Below, one piece after another: positions 22,590 through 34,368 of a stretch of DNA of 64,000 bases. Origin of the DNA: Cloeon dipterum (taxonomy: Eukaryota > Arthropoda > Insecta > Ephemeroptera > Baetidae). The stretch is from NCBI RefSeq assembly GCF_949628265.1, contig NC_088787.1:1664501-1728500 (forward strand). The letters are read 5' to 3'. Each line of letters opens with the position of its first letter. Within the stretch, counting starts at the first letter, position 1. The position numbers and the translations under genes are program-made. A model generated the notes under the pieces. That model saw nothing but the letters and a program-made list of their open reading frames with translations, was not told the DNA's origin and ran no database searches.

Positions 22590-25099
22590 ATGGAAACCAA
22601 GGAACTATTCAGATGGAGGAAAAAAGCGAAGTTTATCGACTCTCCCGTGGAAAGAGTCGCGAGTCTGGCCGATTTTTCAAGGCGGTATTTCAGCTTACAA
22701 GAAGTTTGGGATTTGCGTGAGTAGCTCTGACCATATTTCTCGCACTCATGTAGTTTTGGTGGGGAAAATAGTTTGCGCGTCGCGCTGCACTTCTTCAAAA
22801 AATGTCTACTTTACTTTATTTCGACCATCAAGAATCAATTGGTGGGCTCAGAAACTGCGTCAAAGACGGTCTTTATATGAATAACTCGGCTATGTAACAA
22901 CTATAGCTTTCTAAAAGAATTTAAAAATATAATTTAATTATTTAAATAGGTTTTCTCAGGATCTTGCAGTATTAATCCTTTTTAATGCTCTGAATTGGAA
23001 CTTTCAGCGCAAAAACACCGATCTTTGTTGTTTTTCTGCTTGATGGGGGTCAGGTGTTTGAAACCGATGAGGAACACCGAGGAATTCCAAACACTCATGC
23101 TGCCAGCGTTCGAACAGGTGCTGCACACAAACATAACAGTTCTCGACCTGACTGGATTCGTGTCATTTTTCCCTAAATTGCAGAGTGTCGCACTCACCAG
23201 AGCGGTAACTTTTTACTAGTTATTTGTTTAGTTCTTTAATTTAACTAATAAATTTTAGACCATCTTCCGGATTTCCAACTTCTTACCAAACCTCGAGAAG
23301 CTAATGATAAAGCGGGACAGAGCCCTGAGAGAAGAGCCAAACGACAATTATCAGAGTTCAGACGAAGAGGTCTTGGATGCGCTGTGCCAGTTGAAAAAGC
23401 TGATCGTGCTGCAAATGGAGGTGCTGGCCTTCGACCTGCAAGACTTATTTACTTTGGGAAAAAAGCTGCCAAGGTTGAAATACCTGAGCACCAACCTTAC
23501 CAAAAATTTAAAAATGAACTCCGTCCAAGAGCTGCAGATGAGCTTTACGCAACTCAAAGTCTTTCTTTTCTGCTCGAATGCGGACTGGGAAGAACGCCAG
23601 TTATTAAGGCGACTCTTCATCGAAAACCTGAAAAAGATACAAGTCGTTGAGGATTTTTCCAGTCAATTGTGTGCAACGAACGATTGTTTCATTTTACCTG
23701 CACTAGGTACTCCTGGAAAGTCAAATTTGCGTCATTTAACCCTCGACTACGACCTTGGACCTGAGCCTGCTGACCTTCACTTGAAGTATCCTCGAGTTAC
23801 ACACCTCAAGGTGAATTTTTAGACGTCTCAGCCAGCCACCGCCTTGAAGAACGTCTTTGACGAAGTTTCTGAGCACACCAAAAGATTCCTGAGGGTCAAA
23901 TTAGGTAAAGATGACATTTTTTCCGACCACAACTTCTAGAACCTTTTCCCGCCAAAACAACATGAATGCAAGAAGGGCGCAGGGCTGGCTGGATCCGGCA
24001 AAGAAGTCATTCGTATAGGTGGTCTCTCAGCAAGTGCTCAAACCAGCTATGACGGATGCGCACTTCTCGCATTCATATTGTTTTGGCGGGAAAAAAGTTC
24101 GCACTTCGCGCTGGACTTTTTGGTTAGAAAAATATTCACTTTACCTTATTCGACCCTCAGGAATCGATTGGTGCTGTCAGAAATTAAATATATTAATTAT
24201 TTTTTTAATGACTTCTAAATTTTAGATTGACTGGTCGGAATTTGGGAATTACGAGAACAATAAGCTTCAACTAACCTCTTTATTGAAATTCTCGAATATT
24301 CAAAGTCTGGAATTGACGTACGGAGTGCCTACTGCATTTGTTTACAAACTTATCACGAAATACGGGCCGAATCTACTCGCTCTCTACGTGGCTGACGGTT
24401 GCCCTCAAATAGACCTGACATACAATGACATATTTAACTTTTGCCCAAAGCTGGAGAAACTATGTCTTGATGGGAAAGGCACGGAGGAGCAAATTGACTC
24501 GTTTGCTCAACTGAAAGAACTCAAGCTGTGTCTACATTTCAACTGGTGAGATTTCGTTTATTCATTACTGCAATTATACAAAATAAATGTATGACGAAAA
24601 GTTAAAAAAGCATACCTATCAATCTATTGTTTTATATAACAGCTTTGGAAAACATTCTCCGACCTTATTCAATCTCCTGTCTGCAACGGACCTGAAAAAA
24701 TTGGAGCTGTTTGGGCGATTCGAGGACCAGGATGACCTGAGAATGCTTACATCCATGGTTAAATTCGGTCAAATCTTGCTCAATCTTGAAAATTTGGTCG
24801 TCAATTTGAACTGGTTCACCTTGATGAAAATAACAGAAAAGAAGGAAATTTATTTCAAACAGACGGTTGAGTTTCTCTTCGTTGCGATGAATTATTTGGG
24901 AAGAAGGCTGACCAAGGTTACATTCTCCCTGAACGATTGCATCGAGTACACGCAGCTGGCCAGATGCCTCAGGGAAAACGCTACGGAAAAGGAAATGGTA
25001 AGAACTAGCCCCCTTTTCCGAGGTGCAAACAGCAAGAATCTTGGATGGATTGTAGACGAAGACCTAATCGCCATGCTTGAACAGCGCAGGGTGGACTGA
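22590..25099 (+). CDS. LRR-like (RNI-type) protein, divergent paralogue A (550 aa)
   Basis: Exons are 22590-22716, 23008-23204, 23259-23810, 24226-24545 and 24643-25099. Exon phases (1,0,0,2) equal those of the three paralogues at 26101-28161, 28615-30706 and 46014-48090. The protein has leucine-rich stretches with irregular spacing (ITVLDLTGFVSFFPKLQSV, NLEKLMIKR, LKKLIVLQM, IQSLELTYG, LEKLCLDGK, LKKLELFGR), like F-box-associated LRR proteins, but no clear F-box was recognised. It shares the FxYKLITKYGPNLLALYV/VNKFIRxYGPKLETL element with the paralogues. It is much more diverged from them than they are from one another. Intron 1 contains half, and intron 3 all, of a foldback element. Function unknown. 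Confidence 0.85.
22725..22871. mobile_element. Foldback element, half copy 2
   Basis: Only the right arm is present: TTTCTCGCACTCATG, a TTTTGGTGGGGAAAATAGTTTGCGCG block, then CTTTATTTCGACC..CAAGAATC.ATTGGTGGGCTCAGAAACT to CAAAGACGGTC. It lies in intron 1 of the LRR-like gene A, starting close to the donor site. Confidence 0.65.
23852..24184. mobile_element. Foldback element, full copy 3
   Basis: Arms GTCTTTGACGAAGTTTCTGA...GATTCCTGAGGGTC and CGACCCTCAGGAATCGATTGGTG are inverted, with the inner CCCGCCAAAACAACATGAATGC/GCATTCATATTGTTTTGGCGGG pair. It fills most of intron 3 of LRR-like gene A. Confidence 0.72.
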
Positions 25100-25713
25100 T
25101 TATATAGATTTTGAGCATCGTGATAGTGGAAAAATAATGTATAAATTTACGCTTAAGGTTTTACTATTAGCATAAAATTACAGCTTTTCTCCAACATAAA
25201 CTAACGCTTTTTGTGAAATTTTAATAAACAATAAGCGATGAATGAAAAAATAAACGGTTCTTTTATTTATATTTATGTCCTCTCCTTGGGAAAGAAAATT
25301 TAAATTAATGACATGATGCTAGGATTAAATTTGAATTGTTTTTATTAATCAAAATAAAGCTTTAGTCTCCACTATTTGATCACGTGGCAGCAATTTCGGC
25401 GCCAACAATATTCTGATGACGAGGCAGCACCTGATTGGTTCATGACACATAGAACAAGGGTTTGGGAAAGGAGTTGTATGCAATAGCCAAGTATTTATCG
25501 ATATTCAGCGCAACAAATTTATCTAATCAAGCTTTTTAGCGTATTTTTTTAGTAAAAACCCATTTTTAAACTCAATTAAACATTTTAACTCTGTTTGGAG
25601 AAAAGAATTTTACGTTCCACGTTTACTCCGTTTCTCACCTCCACCAGGCGAGATATGATCATGATCGATTCAGCGTTTGAGCCCGATCTCCGTTAAATTT
25701 TCACTGATCTGTC

Positions 25714-25869
25714 ATGATACCTGCTAAGTTTTTGGTTCTGGACACTCCGGACAGTACGAAAATGAACGTGTACGGGAACATGGACTTGCTGAAGAATTGT
25801 TCCTCAACGTCGGAAGTGCGGACACGCGTGAGAGGCGTATTTTCCTTCTGGTTATGCCTGACTGAGTGA
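25714..25869 (+). other. Short ORF or possible orphan first exon (51 codons)
   Basis: An ATG opens a frame that begins MIPAKFLVLDTPDSTKMNVY and holds a GTGAGA donor after SEVRTR. No partner exon or family match was recognised. It lies between two LRR-like genes in otherwise empty sequence (25100-26100). Confidence 0.2.
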
Positions 25870-26100
25870 GGCGTTAATACATTGTTATCATTTTAAGCAT
25901 ATGCATGTTCTTCTTTTTTTGGCTTTTTTGTTTCGTAGGGATATAAGTATCAAATTGTTTTATTAGTTAAAATCGATGAGAAAAGGATACATTGGGATTT
26001 AATTCTGTATTTCAGCAAAGTCAGATATTTGATTGTAATAAAGCTTTAATGATTTAACAGCCTGAAGACAGAAACAATGCATCATAAAATCCCCTTCTAA

Positions 26101-28161
26101 TTAATTAGAAAAATAATTTTTCTCAATAGGAATGAGGAAATCTACAAGATTCGCATCTAAGAGCATTAGCGCGGCTGCATAGTACTTATTGATAAATATG
26201 AAATCAGAGTCAAACGGTTGCAATTCTTTGCAGTAAACTTCCAAGTCTAGATCAAAGTTGATTAAATGCGGGAGAAATGCTGAAGCATTTTTGATCATTT
26301 CACTAAGTGCATTAAAGGTGGCTATAAAATTTTGGTGCTCCATTAGATTGTACAGTTCAACAATATGATAGTTTCTCGCGCACAGGGATTGAAGTTTCCC
26401 GAGGATTGTCTTCTTGGCAATCATGTCCGAAACCTTCTTCAGGTCATCCACGTCGAAGTTCTCGAATTGGAATTTTACTACTCGTAAATCCGGTGCTTGG
26501 ATTACGTTGGACAGGCAGACAGGTCGCCCCCTAAAAGGTGAGAATTTTTGATAAGCGAGATTTAATATGGATTCATTAAACTTCGCACCAACTAGGGTAC
26601 CAAAAGAGCTCCTTTAGTCTCGAGAAGAAATGCAAGGGTTCACCATCGTCAACCATGTCGAGATTAATCAATGCCAGCGTTTCTAGCCGTGGACAGGACT
26701 TGAAGAGGCTCTTGAACTTCAGCCGTATGTCATTAGTTTCAGAAGCTACCAATATGAGCGTCTCCAGCTTTGGACCGTATCTTCTGATGAATTTATTTAC
26801 TGTTTCCAATGACGTAACTTCCAGCAGGACCAAGCTTTTTATATTTTGGAACTGAAGTATTGTTTCAATTTGAGAATTGCTCTCATCGTCGTCAAAATAT
26901 ATCTAAAACAAAATAAATTTTCAATAATTTTTGTAAAAATCTAAGTTTTCTTCTACCTTGAGATGGGTAATGTTCGGGAAAGCCCTGTGCAGCTCAACTG
27001 TGCCTGGCATTGCGCTCAAATGTCGCAGAGAAGAGACTTCCGAGGGGATTTGAGAAATAAATCGGTCTTCAATGTTCAGTTGAGATTCACCTTGAGGAAT
27101 CTTTTCCACAGCAATGAGATTTGGCAAGTGTTTGATGCACTTTTTCCACAGATTTTTACTATGTTTCTTAGGAGAAACACTTTCATCCTTTGAGAATGAA
27201 TCAAAGAGGAAATATTGTAGGTTGGAAAAGCTTTCTTTAAAGTCTTCAACATCCTCGAAGTTGGTATCAGAGTCGAAATTCAAACTGACGTCAAGGTACT
27301 GCAGATTCTTCAGCTCATTTCTGCACATTTCCTTCACTTGCTTGTAATCAACCATGCTTGATCTCAACACCAGCTTTCTAAGCTTTCGCAGTTTTCCTAT
27401 TTCCGTGATGGACACCGGAAACTTGTAGGGTTTCGGAAAATCATTGTACGGACGCTCTGGCTGGACAATGGTCAGAGAGATTAGATTCGGTGCACTTGTC
27501 GTGATAATTTTCAAAATCTGTAAAATTCAGAACATAATGCAAAAATTTTAGATGTGTCGATGGCAAAATTAGGTGCCAAGGTCAATTTTAATATTAAAAA
27601 CTGGAATTTCAGTTGAAAGTTTTTAACCTTGATAAGTTTCTTAGTAATTTTATTTAAGAAAATATATTTATATTTACTAAATTCAAATTTAGTTTAGGAA
27701 GAAGAAACGTGCAGTTTGTATGTTGACAGTGATTTTGGAATATTTAGAAACAATTGATAAATATTCGAATTACCTTATCGAATCTGCCAGGACCAACGGC
27801 CAACAATCCCTTAATTTTAATATCTTTAATTTGAGCACAGAGCAAAAGTTCAAAGGCATTGATGCGTGAGAACATTTCTTTCTCTTCCTCATCGATATGC
27901 ACAAACTTCTGGCAAGTCACCTTGTCCAACAGTTTTTTCCTCAAAAGAGAAGCTGAAAATTTTCAATATTTATTTTGTTGGAAGAGAATCAAATTATATC
28001 TACTTACGTAATTTTGTTAATTTCTCTTTGTGGTCCGAGTCGTTGAGGAACCATTTGATGTTTTTCACTATTTTCCGCGTTGAAAGTTCAAGCAAACTCT
28101 TATCCCGACCAAGATTAAGCAATCTTCTTTGGGCCACAAGAAGTTTCGTTCCATCGTCCAT
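26101..28161 (-). CDS. LRR-like protein, paralogue B (545 aa)
   Basis: Exons are 28161-28008, 27952-27774, 27517-26957, 26902-26589 and 26530-26101, with phases 1,0,0,2. The N-terminus (MDDGTKLLVAQRRLLNL) is charged and helical; exon 2 carries VTCQKFVHIDEEEKEM. Exons 3-5 contain degenerate leucine-rich repeats: PNLISLTIVQ, LRKLRKLVLRSS, LKNLQYLDVSLN, LSNLQYFLF-like, FPNITHLKV, LETLILVA, PRLETLALINLD. No F-box, signal peptide or membrane helix was seen, so a cytosolic or nuclear protein is likely. The neighbouring paralogue C has the same orientation and nearly the same exon lengths, indicating tandem duplication. The function is not known; LRR surfaces usually bind proteins. Confidence 0.88.
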
Positions 28162-28614
28162 GGTGGAATAATAGGAAATGAGACACAACGTGCCGCTCAG
28201 TTGCTTATATTTTTATTGAAATGTTCATGCTGTTTATTGTTCTGAGAGTTGGAATAGACAAAAATAAAAATTTAAACACAATATTATTTCACAACTTGTT
28301 ATTTTGATCTTCAATTTTGATACTATGTTAATTTGAGACCTTTTATGAGTTAACTTTGAAATATAACAAAATATTATGCTGTTGTGTTTTACCTGGCCTT
28401 AATAAATTTGTTTTTGAAATAACTCCGATGCCGAAACAATATACAGGCTCTCAATCTGCAGCGAACATTTCCTTGTGAAAGACACAATTAACGACTCTCG
28501 TGATGCACTAAGCATTTATATTTATTAATTAGATACATTCATTAAAAATAAGAACAGTTGATTACATAATTTATTAAATGAATTACACTGCTTACAATGA
28601 AACCTCAGTCCTCT

Positions 28615-30706
28615 CTAATTAACATAAAAATATTTATTAGTAGGAATGAGGAAATCGATGAGATTCGAATCTAATATTCTGATAGTGGCTGCAAAGTCCT
28701 TACTGATAAACCTGCAATCGCAGTCAAGCGGTTGTCCGTTTAAATCAAAGTTTTTGAAGTCAACTCTCAAGTCAAGATCAATATCAATTAAATCTGGGAG
28801 AAAAGCTGAAGCATTTTTCATCATCGCACTAAGAACATTAAAAGAGGCCACAAAATCTTGGTTCTCCATTGGATTCTTCATGCAAATAATGTTATAGTTA
28901 ATCGCGCACAGAGATTGAAGTTTTGTGAGGATTGTCTTCTTGGCAATCAGGTCCGAAACCTTCCTCAGGTCATCCACGTTAAAGCTCTCGAATTGGAATT
29001 CTACAACTTGTAGATCAGGAGCTTGGATTACGTTGGACAGGCAGAGTTTTCTCCCCCTAAGAGTTCATATTTTTCAATAAGTAGGATATATTAAGCTAGT
29101 CTTAAAAATTCGTACCATCTGGGGTACCAAATGAGCTCCTTTAGTTTTGAGAAGAATTTCAAGGGTTCTCCATCGTCAACCACATCGACATTATTCATTG
29201 CTAGCGTTTCGAGCCGTGGGCAGGACTTGAAGAGGCTCTTGAACTTCAGCCGTATGTCATAATGTTTAGAAACTGACAAATAGAGAGTCTCCAGCTTTGG
29301 ACCGTAACATCTGATGAATTTATTCACAGTTTCCAATGACTTAACATTCAGTAGAAACAAGCTTTTTATATTTTGGAACTGAAGCAATGTGTTTATTTTT
29401 AAATCACGCTCATCGCCGTCAAAATATATCTAAAAACATAAGAAATCGTCAATATATCCTTCATAAATCATTTATTTCTAATACCTTGAGATGGTTAATG
29501 TGTGGGAAAGCCCTGTGTATCTCAATTATAAATGGCATCACGCTCAAATATCGCAGGGCAGAGACTTCCGATGGAACTTCAGTGATATATCTGTCTTCAA
29601 TGCCAAATTGCAGTTCATCTTTTTCAATCGTTTCCACACCAATGAGATTTGGCAAGTGTTTGATACACATTTTCCAAAGCATTTTACCGTATTTCCTGGG
29701 AGAAAAACTTGCATCCCGTGAGTATGAATCAAAGAGGAAATATTGTAAGTTGCCAAAGCTTTCTTTAAAGTCTTCAACATCCTCGAAGCTTGTCTCAGAG
29801 TCAAAATTCAAACTGAAGTCAAGGTATCGCAGATTCCTCAGCTCATTCCTGCACATTTCCTTCACTTGCATGTAATCAACCATGCTTGACCTCAACACCA
29901 GCTTTCTAAGCTTTCCAAGCTTTCCTATTTCTTTGATGGACACCGGATATTCGTAGGGTTTCGGAAAATCTTTGTACGAACGCTCTGGCTGGACAATGGT
30001 CAGAGAGATAAGATTCGGTGCACGTGTCGTGATTATTTCCAAAATCTGTGAAATTAATTCACATGTTAATATATTTTTTGGATAAACGTGTAATTTTAGG
30101 AATGTCGATAAAAATGATAAATTTCAAGATTCAAATATACCATACACATAACCTCAGGGTTTGAGTTTTTAGTTTTTTCTGATAAGCTGGTAGTGTATAG
30201 CATCTTATTTTACTAAATAGAATATTGTCAATTTAATTAAGTTTAGGAAAAAAATAAGGGTGGGTTTCTTGTCACTGATTTTTTAATATTGAGAAACAAT
30301 AAATAAACAATCGATTTACCTTATCAAATCTGCCAGGACCAACGGCCATCAATCCCTTTATTTTGATTTCTTTAATTTGAGGACAGAGCAAAAGTTCAAA
30401 AGCATTAAAGCGTGAGAACATGTCTTTCTCTTCGTCATCGATATGCACAAACTTCTGGCAAGTCACCTTTTCTAACAGTTTTTTCTTCAAAAGAGAAGCT
30501 GAAAATTTTCAATATTTATTTTGTTGCAAGAAAATAAAAAAATTGTACTAACGTAATTTTGTTAATTTCTCTTGATGGTCCGAGTCCTTGATGAACCATT
30601 TAATGTTTTGCACAATTTTCTGTGTTGAAAGATCAAGCAAACTCTTACTGCGACAAAGATTGAGTAATCTTCTTTGGGCCACAAGAAGTTTCGTTCCATC
30701 GTCCAT
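28615..30706 (-). CDS. LRR-like protein, paralogue C (549 aa)
   Basis: Exons are 30706-30553, 30498-30320, 30045-29485, 29429-29116 and 29056-28615. The first four have exactly the same lengths as in paralogue B (154, 179, 561 and 314 nt). The protein shares MDDGTKLLVAQRRLLNL and the repeats LGKLRKLVLRSSMVDY, LRNLRYLDFSLNFDS and LETLYLSVS. Upstream, the 45 nt before the ATG (GTTTGTCTCATTGCCTATTA) resemble those of paralogues B and D, with an AT-rich TATA-like run about 50 nt from the ATG. The last exon is 12 nt longer than in B and ends IPTNKYFYVN. All frames are intact, so it is probably functional. The cellular role is unknown. Confidence 0.88.
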
Positions 30707-30756
30707 GGTGGAATAATAGGCAATGAGACAAACCGAGCCGTTTAGTTGCTTGTATT

Positions 30757-31310
30757 TTTATATCGAGGTGCATGCTGTTTATAAACATGCGTATTTTTAT
30801 GGACAAAAATTGGTAGTTGAAATCGATGCTACTCTAAATATTTAATTATTTTGATATTCAATTTTAATATCATGTTTATTATTTGATACCTTTGAGCCGA
30901 GTTGAAAATATTATCATAGCCTTAACCAATTTGTTTTTTAAATTATTCTTCATCTGTTTCATTATTCGCAGCGCTAAAATCTCAATAATATCAAAAGCTG
31001 TTGATTTAAATATTTCAATATCAATAAGGACGATATTAAAGTAATCAAAATATAGTTTAAAGTCACTTCTTAACGGATTTAAAAAATCAGCTTCATAATC
31101 TTTCTTCTGTTTCATATAAAATTTTGAAAAATATTTTTACCGCTGAATAATGAGATATCCTATACATTTCACTGACTTTGGAAAAAATCATGTTTTTTAT
31201 ACAATATGTATATGGGATTGTTAAAACACATCAGAATTTAAAAACATACGGCTTTAAACTTAAATTTAAACCTAAAAATCTACAATGAATCAGACGAACT
31301 AAAACCATCG
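30757..31310. other. Intergenic region between LRR-like gene C and a zinc-gene remnant
   Basis: AT-rich. One 78-codon minus-strand frame (30879-31115) has no supportable homology, though its acidic and isoleucine-rich content vaguely recalls the last LRR-like exon. Confidence 0.4.
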
Positions 31311-31319
31311 CCGACTTCG

Positions 31320-31560
31320 CAAACAATCAACTGTTTTTAGAAGATTTGCAGCATTTGATTGTGATTTGGTGGCGAAGCCATCTGGAAAAGATAATTAATA
31401 TCAAATCTAAATAAATAAATTATATATCTCTTGCAAAATATCGCAATTTTTCAGACGTCTTAAAATTTAAAAATTTTCTGGGTTCATTTTAACGCTTTTG
31501 CTCGTTCCAGCAATCGCTCCAGTTTCCAACGACTGCATGAGATGTAAATAGTTTCAAAAT
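31320..31560 (-). pseudogene. 5' remnant of a fourth ZAD-like/C2H2 gene copy
   Basis: Minus-strand sequence matches exon 2 (TCGTTGGAAACTGGAGCGAT..CTGGAACGAGCAAA) and the beginning of exon 3 (ATGGCTTCGCCACCAAATCA, reading DGFATKSQSNAANLLKTVDC) of the genes at 31975-33554 and 34369-36611, including the acceptor. The frame then breaks and the rest of the gene is missing. Confidence 0.55.
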
Positions 31561-31974
31561 CTGTGTTATGCGTCCACGAAAATTTCATTTTTTAGGTGGA
31601 GAAATTTAATGAATGTCGATTAAAAATTATACTCCTAGTAAGTTTGACAATATACAACCAGACTTTGAGTTTTTCCTTAGGACTTCGCTCCAGGAATTTT
31701 AATTTAAGTATTTTTAATAAAAATCCTCCAATTTTTACGAAAGAATCTAAATTTTATTGATCTTGCTTACAGTGAAACATTCAAGAGGTGATTTTTCTTT
31801 TCAGGTAAGACGACTGTCTAGAAAGGCTACACGGTTCTATTTTAGTGAAAGTGTACATCTTCTAAAATTACTTGGTCGTAAGCGATTTGAATTCATTTTA
31901 GGAAAGTAATAATACAGAAATTTGCTGTGTCACTGCATGTCCTAGAAATTTATATCTTTGATCTGCACGCAAAT

Positions 31975-33554
31975 TTACAAATCATTCATAATTGATGAAT
32001 CTGGTAGCGATTGAAGTTCTTGCATGTTCAAATAATGATCAGATCTCGGAATCAATTTCCAAAAGTAGTTTGACGTTGCCAGATGATCAATCAGCAAATT
32101 GTCCTCCTTGCACTTGAAAAAGCATCCTGGGGCTGGGCAAATGAAGACTTGTTTAACGCATTTTCCGTCAGCGGCAATCTCAGAATGGTTCATTTTGTAG
32201 TGGAGACTGTGTTTGGGAAACCATTTACGACAGTCAGCACAATATAAGCCGCATGTCGACATGTGTCTATAAAGTTCATTTCCTCTCCCTATGATACCCT
32301 CACAGCATCTAGAACATTCGAGAAGCATCAAATTCTCAGAGTTTGAACGATGCGTCTGAAAGTGCTGATCCATCGTCTCATACATTTTCAGGTGCATCTG
32401 ACAGATGTTGCATTTGCGTCTTTTGTACACGAACCCCAAGACACCGCCAGGATTCATCCCATCCAAGTCTGAATGTTGGGGAGCTGTAGCATTCCAAATA
32501 CCGTAATTGATTTTCAGCATTGTTTGCATGAAGAATCTGAAATGTTCAGACATTGTCCACTCGTGGCAGTTCAGCACATCAGTCATGTTTTCATCCGTCA
32601 ACCTGTAGAAAAAAATATTGAAGTGACTTAAAGAAATATTCGTGATCTTACTTGGTTTTCTCAGCGCAAAGTGTGCAAATGAAAATCGGTTTCCCCTCGA
32701 ATTCTTTCGGGTTGGACACTTCGATTGCGTCAGATATCAAGACCAGAGCGTCGCAAAACTCGCAGTTTGTTTGCACACATCGTAACGGTATAGTTCCTAA
32801 AATTTGTGTTAATAATTATTCAAATTGGAAAGATTTATAGTATAGCTTTAAATTAGGAAAATAATCATTTAAAGACTAAATACGAATCGTACCTTGAGGA
32901 GTGTAAGATGCAATAAAAAAAAAACACCTATCCGAATTAAAACATATGGAAGCATAAAACTGAGCATAGGCCACTGAATTGAAATACATAGAATAAAAAT
33001 AAGGAATAGTATATACCACATGGTGAATTCTTCCAATTCAGGGAATTCATCCTCGCAAGAAAGTCCTTCGGAGAGAGCCTAATTTAAATGTATTTATATA
33101 AATCATATTTTTGATGAGTTTGGTATATTTTACCTTGTTTTTTCTACGCAAACGAAGCATATTAGCTCGACTTGTTGTGGATTTTTGAGCGGTCTCACTC
33201 TGATTGTAGCGTAAATTGAAACTCTAGTCTCACAAAATGCACACTGAACTGTTTCTTCAAGATTTAGAGCTTTTGATTGCGATTTCTTTCCGAAACCATC
33301 TTGAAAAGTAACATAATACAAAATATCCAAATTATAAATCTATTGCAAAATCCCATTATTTTCAGATAGATGGGTAAATTTTTAAATGATTTTTGGTTGC
33401 ATTACCATCTATATCGCTCTTGCTCGTACCAGAAATCGCTCCAATTTCTAACGACTGACGATGAGTTGCGTTGCTTTCTCCTAAAAAATTCAAACAAAAG
33501 ATGAATGATCGAAATTCAAAATTCTAAAGTTAATTTACCTGTTTGAGGATTCAT
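31975..33554 (-). CDS. Shortened ZAD-like/C2H2 paralogue E (about 352-363 aa)
   Basis: Modelled exons are 33554-33539, 33480-33406, 33299-33134, 33078-33017, 32796-32652 and 32602-31975. The last carries a 33-nt in-frame segment (32501-32469) that corresponds to an intron in the paralogues but is probably too short to splice. Two ZAD-like C-x2-C pairs are present (CAFC...CFVC and CEFC...CTLC), then C2H2-like fingers (CNICQMHLKMYETMDQH, FICPAPGCFFKC). Compared with paralogues F and G, the exon encoding the first C2H2 block is missing, and the ZAD exon before it is cut after NSPC at a GTATAT donor that preserves phase. Skipping to the next ZAD exon keeps the frame. Whether this is a functional short form or a decaying gene is unclear. 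Confidence 0.6.
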
Positions 33555-33589
33555 TTTTCAAATCTAAAAGAGGATGATCAGGCTGTGGA

Positions 33590-33830
33590 AATGATCAGCC
33601 ACGAAGTAAATCGTGAAACGATCGGATCTGCCAGCTAATAATTCCTCAAGGACTGGAAAGAACGTGCGCTCACTATTACATTTGATAAGCGAATGGCCAC
33701 AATGCGTGCAGCTAAACAGGGTATGAGAAAAAACAGCTGTTTCCCGCCTGAAGCCTGAACATTCTCCTCTGCCACCTTCAGGCGAGTTTAGGAAGTGCGG
33801 CCGGGCGTGAAGTGATCGAACAGCTGTTTA
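33590..33830 (-). promoter_or_regulatory. Conserved upstream module of ZAD-like gene E
   Basis: Shares with the upstream regions of genes F (36630-36890) and G (40970-41220) the ordered blocks CTCTGCCACCTTCAGGCGAG, AACAGCTGTTTCCC (a CAGCTG E-box) and GATC.GATC-like sequence near ATCGTGAAACGAT. Conservation in non-coding sequence suggests a duplicated promoter. Confidence 0.45.
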
Positions 33831-33839
33831 GTGTAGGAA

Positions 33840-34368
33840 AGAATAAAATCTATCATTTCTTCCTGATTAAATTTGGCTTTTCTATTCAATATACATATTT
33901 GCGATAATATTGTATGAATAAAAATACAAATCATTTTTCAAGTATGCAAACTGCAAACAGTCCGTTTTATTTTTAACTGTCTCCGTTCACGAAACGACTA
34001 TCGTGAAAAATAGATATAACAAAGCTGCAAAAAAATGAAATGAAAATTACTTATTTGCGAAGTTATCATTAAGTTTTTTCTGGAAAGTAACGTGTCGTAA
34101 TGAATCGAAGCAATTTTCCTTATTATAAATGACTGACTTTAATTTTCTGTGTTTGAAATAAAAAACATTCCATTTTTACTAAAGAACCTGAATTTTATTT
34201 AGTTCGTTTCGTTTTGCATCCCCAAATGATCAGATAAGAAGATTCTCAAGAGAGGCTTTAAATGGTTCTATTTTTAGTAAAAAAAAACTATCATCATAAA
34301 TTACTAGGTGGTAAAAGATTTGATATCGCTACAGAAATTTGCAGTGAGGGGTACTGCATGATCATGAC
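33840..34368. other. Intergenic region and 3' flank of ZAD-like gene F
   Basis: AT-rich. The part next to the F stop codon (about 34180-34368) resembles the 3' flanks of genes E (31740-31970) and G (43300-43420), with shared ACAGAAATTTGC and CACTGCATG blocks. This shows that flanks were duplicated with the genes. No gene seen. Confidence 0.45.

Noticed and set aside
29387..29875. 162-codon plus-strand frame with a similar partner at 27114-27347
   Set aside because: Both are antisense to homologous LRR-like exons, which explains their resemblance.
30879..31115. 78-codon minus-strand frame, Ile/Lys/Asp-rich
   Set aside because: Considered as a decayed LRR-like last exon, but no alignable block was found.
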